The notes beneath the pieces are model-generated. The model did not search any database. It was given only the letters and a program-made list of their open reading frames with translations, and was not told where the DNA came from. Made by a program: the position numbers and the translations under genes. From Mycolicibacterium agri (GTDB lineage Bacteria; Actinomycetota; Actinomycetes; Mycobacteriales; Mycobacteriaceae), in contig NZ_PDCP01000037.1 in the NCBI RefSeq assembly GCF_002553505.1, positions 1 through 60,847 of the forward strand: 60,847 bases of DNA. Reading direction: 5' to 3'. Each line of letters starts with the position of its first letter. The stretch's first letter is position 1. Shown here in pieces: positions 1 through 8,708 of the stretch.

Positions 1-82
1 GAAAGCCATACCCGACATCCCTGGGTGATTCGAAGCCTAAGGCCGACGACCCCAAACACCCTTCAAGAAAGGTAAGGATTCG

Positions 83-820
83 ATGAGCGGACCGCAGGGA
101 CCTGACCAGACGCAGCCATGGCCGGGTCAGGACCAGCCGTCGAGCGACCCGTCCACCCAACAGCCTGCGTGGCAGCAGCCGGCACCCGGCCAGGAGCAGC
201 CCGCGTGGCAGCAGCAGCCGCCCGCCTACACGCCGCAGCAGTACCCGTATCAGCAACCAGGGCAGCCGTACGCGCCGCCGCAGCAGTACCCGCCGACCGA
301 GCAGCAGTACGGTCAGCCGCCCACGCAGGACTACACCCAGCAGGCTTACCCGCAGTACGGTCAGCAACCCCCCGGCCAGTACGGCCAGCCGCCCGGCCAG
401 TACGGCCAGCCCCCAGGCCAGCCGCCTGGGCAGTTCGGGCAGTACGGCCAGTTCGGTGCGCCCGAGGGCGCGGAGGGCTCCAAGCGCTCGCTGGCCCTCA
501 TCGGCGGGATCATCGGCCTGCTCGCGGCGGTGATCGTCGCGGTGGTGCTGGTGCTCGGCTTCTGGAAGCCCGGCTTCTTCGTCACGACCAAGCTGGACGT
601 CGACGCCGCGCAGCAGGGCGTGCAGCAGATCCTCACCGACGAGTCCAACGGCTACGGCGCCAAGAACGTCAAGGACGTCAAGTGCAACAACGGCGAGAGC
701 CCGACCGTCAGGAAGGGCGAGACGTTCAACTGTGAGGTCAGCATCGACGGCACGAAGCGTCAGGTGACCGTGACGTTCCAGGACGACGAGGGCACCTACG
801 AGGTCGGCAGGCCGAAGTAG
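83..820 (+). CDS. DUF4333 domain membrane protein
   Basis: Predicted membrane-anchored protein of unknown function, 245 residues. The first ~130 residues are low-complexity Pro/Gln/Tyr-rich and end in repeats of the type GQYGQPP. A single hydrophobic segment follows at about 137-161, then an extracytoplasmic DUF4333-like domain with two cysteines (C201, C217) that could pair. Mycobacterial DUF4333 proteins such as Rv2091c share this layout and the same neighbourhood (exonuclease, pepE). The ATG follows a purine-rich AAGAAAGGTAAGG. The gene converges on the next one with a 5-bp gap. Assignment to the family is inferred from layout and context; no enzymatic motif is visible. Confidence 0.85.
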   Translation: MSGPQGPDQTQPWPGQDQPSSDPSTQQPAWQQPAPGQEQPAWQQQPPAYTPQQYPYQQPGQPYAPPQQYPPTEQQYGQPPTQDYTQQAYPQYGQQPPGQYGQPPGQYGQPPGQPPGQFGQYGQFGAPEGAEGSKRSLALIGGIIGLLAAVIVAVVLVLGFWKPGFFVTTKLDVDAAQQGVQQILTDESNGYGAKNVKDVKCNNGESPTVRKGETFNCEVSIDGTKRQVTVTFQDDEGTYEVGRPK

Positions 821-825
821 GCCAG

Positions 826-1782
826 CTATTGCAGTGTCGCGTAACGGTGATCGAGGGTGAACCCGTGCTCGCCGATCTCGCAATGCACTGACCCCTGGTA
901 GCCCATCCAGCACACCGCAGGGCCGTTCTGTAGTCGGTGACCTTCGACGAGCGCGTCGACGTTGCGTGTGAAAGTCGTTGTGTCGGAACGAATATAACGC
1001 GCACCGTTTTCGTCGACGACGGTTTGGTTGGTGTCCGGTGGCGCGAGTTCGGAGGGCACGACGTCACATCCGGCGGTGGTGCCGCTTGGCGCGATCCCGC
1101 AGTGCATTGGCGCGGCCCCGGATTTGTAGGCGTCGCTTCTGAAGAAGATCCAGCCGGGATCGCCCGGCGACGTGTAGTTGCCGGTGCCCAGCGGATAGGA
1201 CTCCGGGCCGTAGCGCGGCCGCACATCGTCGGGCAGCGGTGCACCGCCGTCCGCCGCGATGACCCTGCAGTAGGCGATCTTCGCGGGTTCCTGCGTCGTC
1301 GCGCCGCTCGTGCCGTATGACCGTGCTGGCGTGATGTATCCGATGACGACCGTCGGTCCGGCCGCGTAGGCGTAGCCGTCACCGGCCGCTGTAACGAACG
1401 CGTCGACGACGCGGCCGCCGAGGTCGACGGTGCCGTTGCGCGTTTGCGGTCCGAGCCGGGTGAGGAACGCGTCGACGGACGCGTCGCCGTCGCCGGAGGT
1501 CGCGGTGCCGACGAGCACCTTGAGCACGGTGTAGTGGTCACCGCCCATCGTGCCACTTGCCGGCTGGAACGCGGCGGCCGCGACCGAACAGAGGGCTGCG
1601 GCGGCATCGGATCCCGGGCCTGCCTCTGCTGGGTCGATGGCGTTGACGATGAAGTCGGACGCTTTCAACAGACCCTGATTGGCGTCCGGCGGCGGGCATT
1701 CGGCGGCTTCTGCCTGCGAAGGCATCATTACCGCGCTCGAAACGATCACTGCCGCTGCGAATGCCGATGCCCCCCGACGCAT
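826..1782 (-). CDS. secreted protein of unknown function
   Basis: A 318-residue exported protein. The N-terminus is a classic signal peptide: MRRG, a hydrophobic stretch, and a cleavage site near residue 26-27 after QAEA. The mature part begins with a Cys (C29) and contains several further cysteines, which suggests disulfides in the periplasm or cell wall. I recognise no catalytic motif. The start lies 13 bp downstream of the exonuclease stop on the same strand, so the two are probably co-transcribed. The function is unknown. Confidence 0.75.
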   Translation of the reverse strand: MRRGASAFAAAVIVSSAVMMPSQAEAAECPPPDANQGLLKASDFIVNAIDPAEAGPGSDAAAALCSVAAAAFQPASGTMGGDHYTVLKVLVGTATSGDGDASVDAFLTRLGPQTRNGTVDLGGRVVDAFVTAAGDGYAYAAGPTVVIGYITPARSYGTSGATTQEPAKIAYCRVIAADGGAPLPDDVRPRYGPESYPLGTGNYTSPGDPGWIFFRSDAYKSGAAPMHCGIAPSGTTAGCDVVPSELAPPDTNQTVVDENGARYIRSDTTTFTRNVDALVEGHRLQNGPAVCWMGYQGSVHCEIGEHGFTLDHRYATLQ

Positions 1783-1795
1783 GCCTCAAGCAGAC

Positions 1796-2767
1796 CTAGG
1801 GATCCGGGAGCTCGTCAAGAGCTTTCTGCAGCCGACCGATCGACGACGTCACGCCGTACTGCTCGGCGAGCTTGACGACCTTGCGCGGATGCTCGGCCGA
1901 CAGCGGCAATTGGTCGGATCGCGTGGAGAAGTCGATGTCGATGTCGGTGGCCACCTTCACCACCGGGCCCGCGGCCTCGATGTAGTCGGTGGCCGCGAGC
2001 AGTTTCTTGCGATATGTCTTGGACATCTTTGACTTCGGATCATGGGCGGCGGCGAGGATGGCGTCCAGCGAGCCGTACTGCGCCAGCAGCGTCGCGGCGG
2101 TCTTCTCGCCGATGCCCGGCACACCGGGCAGTCCGTCGGACGGGTCGCCGCGCATCAACGCCAGTTCGGCGTATGCAGGCCCTGCGCGGTCGATCGGGAC
2201 GCCGTATTTGTCGGCCACCTCGACAGGTCCCCATTTGGTCGCCTTCGCCAGGCCGCTCCCGAGGTAGAGCACCCGCACCGGCACGGGTTCGTCGCGGACC
2301 AACTGAAGCAGGTCACGGTCGCCGCTGACGACGACAACCGGGTCGGTGCGTTCGCGCGCGGCCAGCGTGCCCAACACGTCGTCGGCCTCGTATTCGGCTG
2401 CGCCCGCGGTCGGGATGCCGAAGGCGTCGAGGATCTCCATGATCATGTCGATCTGCGGGACGAGGTCGTCGGGGACCACCTCGATGTCGGGCTCGCCCTC
2501 GGGCTCCTCCTCGGCGACGCGGTGCGCCTTGTAGGACGGGATGCGATCGACGCGCCACTGCGGGCGCCAGTCGTCGTCGCGGCAGACGACCAGCCGGTTC
2601 GGGCGCTCGCGGGTGATCACCGTCGCAACGGCGTCGAGGAAGCCTCGGACGGCGTTGACGGGTCTGCCGTCGGGTGCGGTGATCGATGACGGCACCCCGA
2701 AGTAGGAGCGGAACCACATGCTGGCGCCGTCGAGCAGAACGAGGGGAGCAGACACGGACACGGTCAC
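1796..2767 (-). CDS. 5'-3' exonuclease (PolI-type, stand-alone)
   Basis: Stand-alone relative of the 5' nuclease domain of DNA polymerase I (Rv2090 type), expected to remove RNA primers or flaps. Its 323 residues carry the PIN-like nuclease core with acidic metal-ligand motifs: LLDGASMWFRSYFG at the N-terminus, YEADDVLG, and VVVSGDRDLLQLV. A helix-three-turn-helix DNA-binding motif, GVPGIGEKTAATLL, follows GDPSDGLP. There is no polymerase domain. The start is GTG. It lies only 17 bp from the start of the divergent VOC gene, so the two promoters must overlap or lie inside the coding regions. Confidence 0.9.
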   Translation of the reverse strand: MTVSVSAPLVLLDGASMWFRSYFGVPSSITAPDGRPVNAVRGFLDAVATVITRERPNRLVVCRDDDWRPQWRVDRIPSYKAHRVAEEEPEGEPDIEVVPDDLVPQIDMIMEILDAFGIPTAGAAEYEADDVLGTLAARERTDPVVVVSGDRDLLQLVRDEPVPVRVLYLGSGLAKATKWGPVEVADKYGVPIDRAGPAYAELALMRGDPSDGLPGVPGIGEKTAATLLAQYGSLDAILAAAHDPKSKMSKTYRKKLLAATDYIEAAGPVVKVATDIDIDFSTRSDQLPLSAEHPRKVVKLAEQYGVTSSIGRLQKALDELPDP

Positions 2768-2784
2768 TGACAGTAGCGTGAGTC

Positions 2785-3174
2785 ATGGCCTTCTCCGTGA
2801 ATCGAATCGACCACGTAGTGCTGAATTGCCGTGACGTCGATGCGACCGTCGATTGGTACGTCCGGGTGCTGGGCATGCGCCGGGAAGAGTTCGGCGACGG
2901 CCGGCTGGCGCTGAGGTTCGGCGAGCAGAAGATCAATGTGCGGCCGACGGGGGCGCCGAATTGGCCGACGGGCGAGGTCGACGCGCCCGGTTCGCTGGAC
3001 CTGTGCTTCATCACCGAGATCGCCCCCGATGAGGTGGGGGAGCACCTGCGGACGTGCGGTGTGACGGTCACCGAGGGCCCCGTGCAGAAGATCGGCGCGC
3101 TCGGCGCGATGACGTCGCACTACTGCCGTGATCCGGACGGCAACCTGATCGAGGTCGCCAGCTATTCGGACTAG
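2785..3174 (+). CDS. VOC (glyoxalase/dioxygenase fold) family protein
   Basis: Single-subunit vicinal-oxygen-chelate protein of 129 residues with the two beta-alpha-beta-beta-beta repeats of the glyoxalase/bleomycin-resistance/dioxygenase fold. Likely metal ligands are the His in RIDHVVLNCRD near the N-terminus and the Glu in DPDGNLIEVASY near the C-terminus. This is the usual size for stand-alone VOC proteins. The substrate cannot be told from the sequence. The gene lies 10 bp before the peptidase gene and is probably co-transcribed with it. Confidence 0.85.
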   Translation: MAFSVNRIDHVVLNCRDVDATVDWYVRVLGMRREEFGDGRLALRFGEQKINVRPTGAPNWPTGEVDAPGSLDLCFITEIAPDEVGEHLRTCGVTVTEGPVQKIGALGAMTSHYCRDPDGNLIEVASYSD

Positions 3175-3184
3175 CCTTATTTTC

Positions 3185-4321
3185 ATGACTGCGGCCCGAT
3201 TCAGCACCGACGTGTACGCCCAGCGACTTCGAGCCGCATCGGCGGCCGCCGCCGATGCCGGCCTGGCCGGGTTGGTCATCACCCCGGGATACGACCTGCG
3301 CTATCTGATCGGGTCGCGGGCGCAGACGTTCGAGCGGTTGACCGCGTTGGTGCTGCCCGCCGCGGGTGATCCGACGATCGTGGTGCCGCGGTTGGAGTTG
3401 GCGTCGCTGAAGGAGTCGGCGGCAACCGAACTGGGAATCGCGGTGCGGGACTGGGTCGACGGCGAGGACCCGTACCGGTTGGTGGCCGATGCGTTGGGCG
3501 CATCGGGTGACGGTGAGCCGCGCGCGACGGCCGTCACGGACTCGATGCCGGCGCTGCATCTGCTGCCGTTGGCCGATGTGCTCGGCAGGGTGCCGGTGCT
3601 GGCCACCGATGTGTTGCGACGGCTGCGAATGATCAAGGACGCAGCGGAGATCGATGCGTTGCGTAAGGCGGGCGCTGCGATCGATCGGGTGCACGCGCGG
3701 GTGCCCGAGTTCTTGGTGCCCGGCCGGACCGAGGCCGACGTGGCCGCTGATATCGCCGAAGCCATTGTCGCAGAGGGCCATTCGGAGGTGGCGTTCATCA
3801 TCGTCGGATCGGGCCCGCACGGCGCCGACCCGCACCACGAATGCTCGGACCGGCAATTGCAGGAAGGCGACATCGTCGTCGTCGACATCGGCGGGCCGTA
3901 CGAACCCGGCTACAACTCGGACTCGACGCGGACCTACAGCATCGGCGAGCCGGATCCTGAAGTGGCACAACGCTATGCGGTTTTGCAGCGCGCGCAGCAG
4001 GCGGCGGTGCAGGCCGTGCGGCCGGGCGTCAGCGCCGAGGAGGTGGACGCGACGGCGCGTAACGTGCTCGCCGAGGCGGGTCTTGCCGAGGCGTTCGTGC
4101 ACCGCACGGGCCACGGCATCGGGTTGTCGGTGCATGAGGAGCCGTACATCGTCGCGGGCAACGATCTTCGGCTCGAGGAAGGCATGGCGTTCTCCGTCGA
4201 ACCGGGCATCTACTTCCCGGGCCAGTGGGGCGCGCGGATCGAGGACATCGTCATCGTCACCGCCGACGGTGCCGAACCGGTGAACCAACGGCCGCACGAA
4301 CTGATCGTGGTGCGGCACTAG
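3185..4321 (+). CDS. pepE: M24 family Xaa-Pro dipeptidase/aminopeptidase
   Basis: Cytoplasmic metallopeptidase cleaving Xaa-Pro bonds, 378 residues, corresponding to PepE (Rv2089c). An N-terminal creatinase-type domain (about 1-150) precedes the pita-bread catalytic domain. The dinuclear-metal ligands of M24 enzymes are visible: Asp in VVDIGG, Asp in GYNSDSTRTYS, His in HRTGHGIGLSVHEEPY, Glu in FSVEPGIY and Glu in ARIEDIVIV. The length matches the family. Physiological substrates are probably proline-containing peptides; this is inferred from the family. Confidence 0.93.
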   Translation: MTAARFSTDVYAQRLRAASAAAADAGLAGLVITPGYDLRYLIGSRAQTFERLTALVLPAAGDPTIVVPRLELASLKESAATELGIAVRDWVDGEDPYRLVADALGASGDGEPRATAVTDSMPALHLLPLADVLGRVPVLATDVLRRLRMIKDAAEIDALRKAGAAIDRVHARVPEFLVPGRTEADVAADIAEAIVAEGHSEVAFIIVGSGPHGADPHHECSDRQLQEGDIVVVDIGGPYEPGYNSDSTRTYSIGEPDPEVAQRYAVLQRAQQAAVQAVRPGVSAEEVDATARNVLAEAGLAEAFVHRTGHGIGLSVHEEPYIVAGNDLRLEEGMAFSVEPGIYFPGQWGARIEDIVIVTADGAEPVNQRPHELIVVRH

Positions 4322-4335
4322 ACAGCAAGCCGACG

Positions 4336-5217
4336 ATGTCGTGCCCGTTCTGCGGATCGGTAGTCGGCAAGACCGACGTCTGCCCGAACTGCGGTGCGCT
4401 GAAGGAGGGCGTCCCCAAATCGGGATGGCGGCCCGATCCCACCGCGCGTCATGAGGGCCGGTATTTCGTCGCGGGGCGGCCGACAAGCCGTGTCCGCGAC
4501 GGGAAAAAGGAGACGACCGACCCCGACGGCGGCAGGCTGCTTCCGGCGTACCTCGACGTTCCGCCGCCCAGCAAGTCGAGTATCCGGTCGACCTGGCTGG
4601 CCACCGGAATCGCGACGATGGTCCTGGTGATGGCGGCAGCCGTCGTCTGGGGTCTGCTGCTGCCGCGCGACAAACCGGTGTCGACCGAGCACGACTTCCT
4701 CGCGGCGCTGAAGGACGCCGGCTTCTTCGAGGGCTTCAACTCCGACGCCAACGCACTGGCCCACGCCAAGAAGGTGTGCAGGGAGCTTGGCGACGGCGGG
4801 CCACAACAGGGGCTGCCCGCCGACAAACTCGCTGTCGACGCCTTCTGCCCGGAGTTCTCCGACGGCTTTCGCGTGCTCGAAACCGCCACCGCGACAGGCT
4901 CATTCGTGCTGATCGAGACATCGAAGCCGTTCTTCAGCTCGATCGAGGCGAGCGACGGGAAGTGCCACGGCGTGCGCGGATACTCCGACGTCGGCAGCGG
5001 CACCCAAGTCATGGTCAAGAACGGCAAGGGGGAGATCCTCGCTACCACGACGCTCGGCGAAGGGCATGGCGACGAGGTGAATTGCCGGTTCTCGTTCAGC
5101 TTCCCGATCACCGAGGGACAGGACCGCTACGTCGTCTCGATCGGCCGTAGGGGCGAATTCAGTTACAACTTCGAGCAATTGCGGCGCGGCGGCATCGAAA
5201 TTCACCTCGGCGAGTAA
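4336..5217 (+). CDS. zinc-ribbon, single-TM protein with DUF732-like domain
   Basis: A 293-residue protein of unknown function, starting at the ATG that begins MSCPFCGSVVG. The N-terminus is a short zinc ribbon (CPFC...CPNC). One transmembrane helix lies at about 85-107 (WLATGIATMVLVMAAAVVWG). The extracytoplasmic part starts with a segment like mycobacterial DUF732 (DFLAALKDAGFF...AKKVCRELGDG...VDAFCPEF) with a conserved Cys pair. An upstream in-frame extension would overlap pepE by about 100 bp and is unlikely. The gene follows pepE by 14 bp, so it is probably in the same transcript. Confidence 0.8.
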   Translation: MSCPFCGSVVGKTDVCPNCGALKEGVPKSGWRPDPTARHEGRYFVAGRPTSRVRDGKKETTDPDGGRLLPAYLDVPPPSKSSIRSTWLATGIATMVLVMAAAVVWGLLLPRDKPVSTEHDFLAALKDAGFFEGFNSDANALAHAKKVCRELGDGGPQQGLPADKLAVDAFCPEFSDGFRVLETATATGSFVLIETSKPFFSSIEASDGKCHGVRGYSDVGSGTQVMVKNGKGEILATTTLGEGHGDEVNCRFSFSFPITEGQDRYVVSIGRRGEFSYNFEQLRRGGIEIHLGE

Positions 5218-5285
5218 CCACGCGGCGCCCCCTGTCAGGGTGGCGTTGGGCGGTGGCATGTGAGGCGGGCGCTAGTCGCCGCCCC

Positions 5286-5337
5286 AACGTGAAGTTTCTG
5301 CGGGTTTCGGCGCGGAATCTCGCAAGATCTTCACGTT
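5286..5337. repeat. palindromic intergenic repeat, copy 1
   Basis: Arms AACGTGAAG and CTTCACGTT (9 bp, perfect) flank a 34-bp core. The right arm continues as CGGCG, as in copy 2. The outer left flank has decayed (CCCC instead of CCG). Confidence 0.6.
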
Positions 5338-5413
5338 CGGCGAGGGACGCGACGGGCCGGGAGGGCGCGGCAGGCGAGGAGGGCGCGACGGGCGCGCGAC
5401 GCCGAAAGAAAGC

Positions 5414-5473
5414 GCCGAACGTGAAGCCTCTGCCAATTTCGGCGCGAATTCTCGCGAAATCTTCACGTTCGGC
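5414..5473. repeat. palindromic intergenic repeat, copy 2
   Basis: Perfect 13-bp arms GCCGAACGTGAAG / CTTCACGTTCGGC flank a 34-bp core that matches the copy-1 core at 25 of 34 positions. The rest of the 336-bp gap (5218-5553) is a G-rich, low-complexity stretch with no gene that I can support. Confidence 0.6.
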
Positions 5474-5553
5474 GACCGAGAGCGGGGGAAGCGGGACAGG
5501 CCGCGCGAGGGAGGGCGAGGGGAGCGGACCCCGGCGTGCAGACGCGGGCGAAC

Positions 5554-5964
5554 CTAGTTGCCGCGGTCCAGCAGCTCCGACGAGCCGAGCACCCGCTCGA
5601 CCCGGACCTCGATCACGACCCGCCGCGGGTTGACCCGCGGGGTGCGATAGCGCTGCGCGTAGCGAAGCTCGGCGCCGCGGATGGCCTCGGGGTCGGTGTT
5701 GACCGTCGCCCGGCCCTCCAACGACAGCCACCGGGCGCCGTCGACCTGGCTGAGGACGGCGATGCCGCGCTTCTCGGCGTTGACGGCCTTCTGCGAGCCG
5801 CCGCTGGTGATCACCCGGGCGATGTGCGTCTTCGGGTCGAATGTGAAACCGACGGCAACGACGTGCGGCGAATTGTCCGCCCGCAGCGTCGTCAACATCG
5901 CGAGATGGCGTTCGGTCAGGAACGCCAACGCGTCGTTGGTCAGCCGGGTCGTCGCATTCGCCAT
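5554..5964 (-). CDS. PPOX-class F420-dependent oxidoreductase (Rv2074-like)
   Basis: Split-barrel flavin/deazaflavin oxidoreductase, 136 residues, starting at MANATTRLTNDAL. It is very close to Rv2074, a protein described as an F420H2-dependent biliverdin reductase; shared segments include ERHLAMLTTLRADNSPHVVA, TGGSQKAVNA-type and ELRYAQRYRTPR. A longer in-frame reading upstream is Arg-rich noise overlapping the divergent SDR gene, so the ATG at 5964 is preferred. Divergent SDR and cob genes have the same context in M. tuberculosis. The substrate here is inferred from the homologue. Confidence 0.88.
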   Translation of the reverse strand: MANATTRLTNDALAFLTERHLAMLTTLRADNSPHVVAVGFTFDPKTHIARVITSGGSQKAVNAEKRGIAVLSQVDGARWLSLEGRATVNTDPEAIRGAELRYAQRYRTPRVNPRRVVIEVRVERVLGSSELLDRGN

Positions 5965-5999
5965 CGGCTCCCAAACTAGCGCAGGCAATAATCGCAGCC

Positions 6000-6749
6000 G
6001 TGGACGACACGAGTAAGGGAGCCGTGGTGATCTTCGGCGGGCGCAGCGAGATCGGCATCGAACTCGCGCGCCTGCTCGCTCCCGGCGCGACCGTCGTGCT
6101 GGCCGCCCGCGGCGCCGACCGCCTCCCCGATCAGGTCGCCGCCATGGACCAGGCCGGCGCCGCCAAGGTCGACGTCCGCGAGTTCGACGCTGACGACCTC
6201 GGCTCACACCAGGCGCTGGTGTCGTCGATCGTGGCCGACCACGGCCGCATCAAAACCGCGGTGCTGGCGTTCGGCGTGCTCGGCGACCAGGCCCGCGCCG
6301 AGAGGGATCCCGCTCATGCGGCCGCGGTGCTGCACACCGATTTCGTCGCCCAGGCCAGCCTGCTGACTGTGTTGGCCGACACCATGAGGACGGCGGGGCA
6401 GGGCGCCATCGTGGTGTTCTCCTCGGTTGCCGGCGTGCGGGTGCGCCGCGCCAACTACGTCTACGGGTCGGCCAAGGCGGGGCTGGACGGTTTCTGCAGC
6501 GGCCTGGCCGACGCGCTGCACGGCACCGGCGTGCGTCTGCTCGTCGTGCGGCCCGGGTTCGTGATCGGCCGGATGACCGAAGGCATGAAGCCCGCGCCGT
6601 TCTCGAGCACGCCCCAGCAGGTCGCCGCCGCCACCGCGCAGGCGCTGGCCAAGGGCCGTCGCACGGTGTGGGTCCCGTGGATGCTGCAACCGCTGTTCGC
6701 GGTGATGAAGTTGCTTCCGCAATTCATGTGGCGGAGGATGCCGCGGTGA
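6000..6749 (+). CDS. SDR family oxidoreductase (Rv2073c-like)
   Basis: Short-chain dehydrogenase/reductase of 249 residues with a GTG start. An atypical nucleotide-binding turn, VVIFGGRSEIGIELA, lies at the N-terminus. Family catalytic residues are Ser in VVFSSVAG and Tyr/Lys in YVYGSAKAG. The C-terminus (LQPLFAVMKLLPQFMWRRMPR) is hydrophobic and basic, suggesting membrane association, as in decaprenyl-phosphoryl-ribose-type SDRs. The substrate is unknown. It lies 28 bp before cobL and has conserved synteny with Rv2073c, but it is not a known step of cobalamin synthesis. Confidence 0.87.
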   Translation: MDDTSKGAVVIFGGRSEIGIELARLLAPGATVVLAARGADRLPDQVAAMDQAGAAKVDVREFDADDLGSHQALVSSIVADHGRIKTAVLAFGVLGDQARAERDPAHAAAVLHTDFVAQASLLTVLADTMRTAGQGAIVVFSSVAGVRVRRANYVYGSAKAGLDGFCSGLADALHGTGVRLLVVRPGFVIGRMTEGMKPAPFSSTPQQVAAATAQALAKGRRTVWVPWMLQPLFAVMKLLPQFMWRRMPR

Positions 6750-6777
6750 GCGATTGCGCAATGAGCCGAGGGCGCCG

Positions 6778-7956
6778 ATGATCATCGTCGTCGGTATCGG
6801 CGCCGACGGGATGGCCGGGCTGGCACCGGCTTCACGTGACGAATTGCGCCGAGCCACAGTCATTTTCGGCTCCCAGCGCCAGCTGGATCTGCTCGATGAC
6901 ACCGTCTCGGCGGTCCGGCGGCCATGGCCGTCACCGATGATGCCCGCGTTGCGCACCCTTCTCGACGGCGTCGACGCCGACGTGCACGTGGTGGCCAGCG
7001 GCGATCCGCTGCTGCACGGCGTCGGCGGCAGCTTGATCCGGCTGTACGGGCAGGACAAGGTGGCGGTGCTGCCGCACGTGTCGTCGGTGACCCTGGCATG
7101 CTCGCGGGTCGGCTGGGCGGTGCAGGACACCGAGATCATCAGCCTGGTCACCGCCGAACCGCATACCGCGGTGCGCCGCGGCGGGCAGGCCGTGGTGATG
7201 TCACGCGATGCCACGAGCCCTGCCGAACTGGCGCGGCTGCTCACCGCCACCGGCCGCGGCGATTCAGAGATCACCGTGCTCGAACAACTCGGCGGATCGG
7301 CCGAGCGTCGGCGCTCCGCCACGGCCCGCGAGTGGGCCGCCCGCCCACCGGGCGACGTCGACAACCTCAACGTCATCGCCGTGCGCTACCTGCCCGACGA
7401 CCGGCAGTTCTCGGCGTTGCCCGACGACTCATTCGCCCACGACGGCCAGATCACCAAGCAGCCGATGCGGGCGGTGACGATGGCCGCACTCGCACCACGG
7501 CCGGGTGAACTCTTGTGGGATGTCGGTGCGGGTTCGGGTAGCATCGCGATCGAATGGTGCCGCAGCGGATTCGGTTGCCGGGCAGTGGCTTTCGAACGCG
7601 ACGAGCAGCGCCGCAAACGGATCGCCGACAACGCGGTCGCGTTCGGCGTCAGCGTCGACGTGCGTCCGGGCGCGCCCGAGGCGTTCGCCTCCGCGCCGCC
7701 GCCTTCGGTGATCTTCATCGGCGGTGGCCTCACGCAGCCCGGTCTGCTCGACGCCTGCTACGAACGCCTCCCGGTGGGAGGCCGGCTTGTCGCCAACGCT
7801 GTCACAGCCGAATCCGAAGGCGTGCTGGCGCAATGGCATTCGCGTGTCGGCGGCGAACTGAGCCGCTTCCAGCACTATCACGGTGAGCCGCTGGGCAAGT
7901 TCACCGGTTGGCGTCCCGCGATGCCCGTGACGCAGTGGGGAGTCACCAAGGTATGA
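6778..7956 (+). CDS. cobL: precorrin-6Y C5,15-methyltransferase (decarboxylating)
   Basis: Converts precorrin-6B to precorrin-8 by methylating C5 and C15 and decarboxylating the C12 acetate chain. It has two fused domains. The N-terminal CbiE-like SAM methyltransferase (about 1-200) has MIIVVGIGADGMAGL and VASGDPLLHGVGGSL. The C-terminal CbiT-like Rossmann methyltransferase (about 220-392) has LLWDVGAGSGSIAIEW. The ATG starting MIIVVG is preferred; an in-frame TTG 24 bp upstream is possible. The stop overlaps the cobM start (ATGA), so the genes are translationally coupled. Confidence 0.95.
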   Translation: MIIVVGIGADGMAGLAPASRDELRRATVIFGSQRQLDLLDDTVSAVRRPWPSPMMPALRTLLDGVDADVHVVASGDPLLHGVGGSLIRLYGQDKVAVLPHVSSVTLACSRVGWAVQDTEIISLVTAEPHTAVRRGGQAVVMSRDATSPAELARLLTATGRGDSEITVLEQLGGSAERRRSATAREWAARPPGDVDNLNVIAVRYLPDDRQFSALPDDSFAHDGQITKQPMRAVTMAALAPRPGELLWDVGAGSGSIAIEWCRSGFGCRAVAFERDEQRRKRIADNAVAFGVSVDVRPGAPEAFASAPPPSVIFIGGGLTQPGLLDACYERLPVGGRLVANAVTAESEGVLAQWHSRVGGELSRFQHYHGEPLGKFTGWRPAMPVTQWGVTKV

Positions 7957-8708
7957 CCGTCTACTTCATCGGCGCGGGTCCCGGCGCCGCCGACCTGATC
8001 ACCGTGCGCGGCCAGCGGCTGTTGAGCAGTTGCCCCGTCTGCCTGTACGCGGGTTCGATCATGCCCGACGACCTGCTGGCGCTGTGCCCGCCCGACGCCA
8101 AAGTGGTCGACACCGGGCCGCTGACGCTCGACCAGATCATCGCCGAGCTCGCCGACGTGCACGCGGCGGGCCTCGACGTCGCGCGGCTGCACTCCGGCGA
8201 CCCGTCGCTCTACAGTGCGCTTGCCGAGCAGTGCCGCCGCCTCGACGCGCTCGGCGTCGACTACGAAATCGTGCCGGGGGTACCGGCTTTCGCGGCCGCC
8301 GCGGCCGCGCTAGGACGTGAACTGACCGTGCCCGGCGTCGCGCAGACCGTGACGCTGACACGCGTCGCGACCTTGTCGACGGCGATGCCGCCGGGTGAGG
8401 ACCTGCTAACGCTGTCTGCGCCGGGAGCGACGCTGGTGCTGCACCTTGCCGCCGCACAGATCGACGCCATCGTCCCGCAGCTCCTTGCGGGCGGATATAG
8501 GGCGGAAACACCCTGCGCCGTAGTCGCGTTCGCAAGTTGGCCGAAAGAGGCCGTGCTGCGAACCACGCTGGCGGGCGTGGCGCAGGAGATGCATGCGGCA
8601 GGCATCACCAAGACGGCAGTGATCGTGGTGGGCGATGTACTGGCCGCCGAGGGTTTCACCGACAGTTACTTGTATTCGGCGAATCGCACTCGGGGAGCCC
8701 GACATTGA
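7953..8708 (+). CDS. cobM: precorrin-4 C11-methyltransferase
   Basis: SAM-dependent methylation of precorrin-4 at C11 to give precorrin-5. The protein has 251 residues, the family size. Tetrapyrrole-methylase signatures are in order: YFIGAGPGAADLITVRG, YAGSIMPDDLL, LHSGDPSLYSALAEQ and VPGVPAFAAAAAALG. The start ATG overlaps the cobL stop, and the stop overlaps the cobK start, forming a tightly coupled cobL-cobM-cobK unit. Confidence 0.95.
   Translation: MTVYFIGAGPGAADLITVRGQRLLSSCPVCLYAGSIMPDDLLALCPPDAKVVDTGPLTLDQIIAELADVHAAGLDVARLHSGDPSLYSALAEQCRRLDALGVDYEIVPGVPAFAAAAAALGRELTVPGVAQTVTLTRVATLSTAMPPGEDLLTLSAPGATLVLHLAAAQIDAIVPQLLAGGYRAETPCAVVAFASWPKEAVLRTTLAGVAQEMHAAGITKTAVIVVGDVLAAEGFTDSYLYSANRTRGARH

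Noticed and set aside
361..450. Short repeats in the first gene as a CRISPR-like array
   Set aside because: They are in-frame codon repeats for GQYGQPP in a low-complexity protein, without spacers.
5965..6207. N-terminal extension of the Rv2074-like protein
   Set aside because: Arg-rich, antisense to the SDR gene, and absent in the homologue.
6750..6777. Cobalamin riboswitch upstream of cobL
   Set aside because: The gap is under 30 bp and no B12-box-like sequence was seen here or before cobG or cobN.
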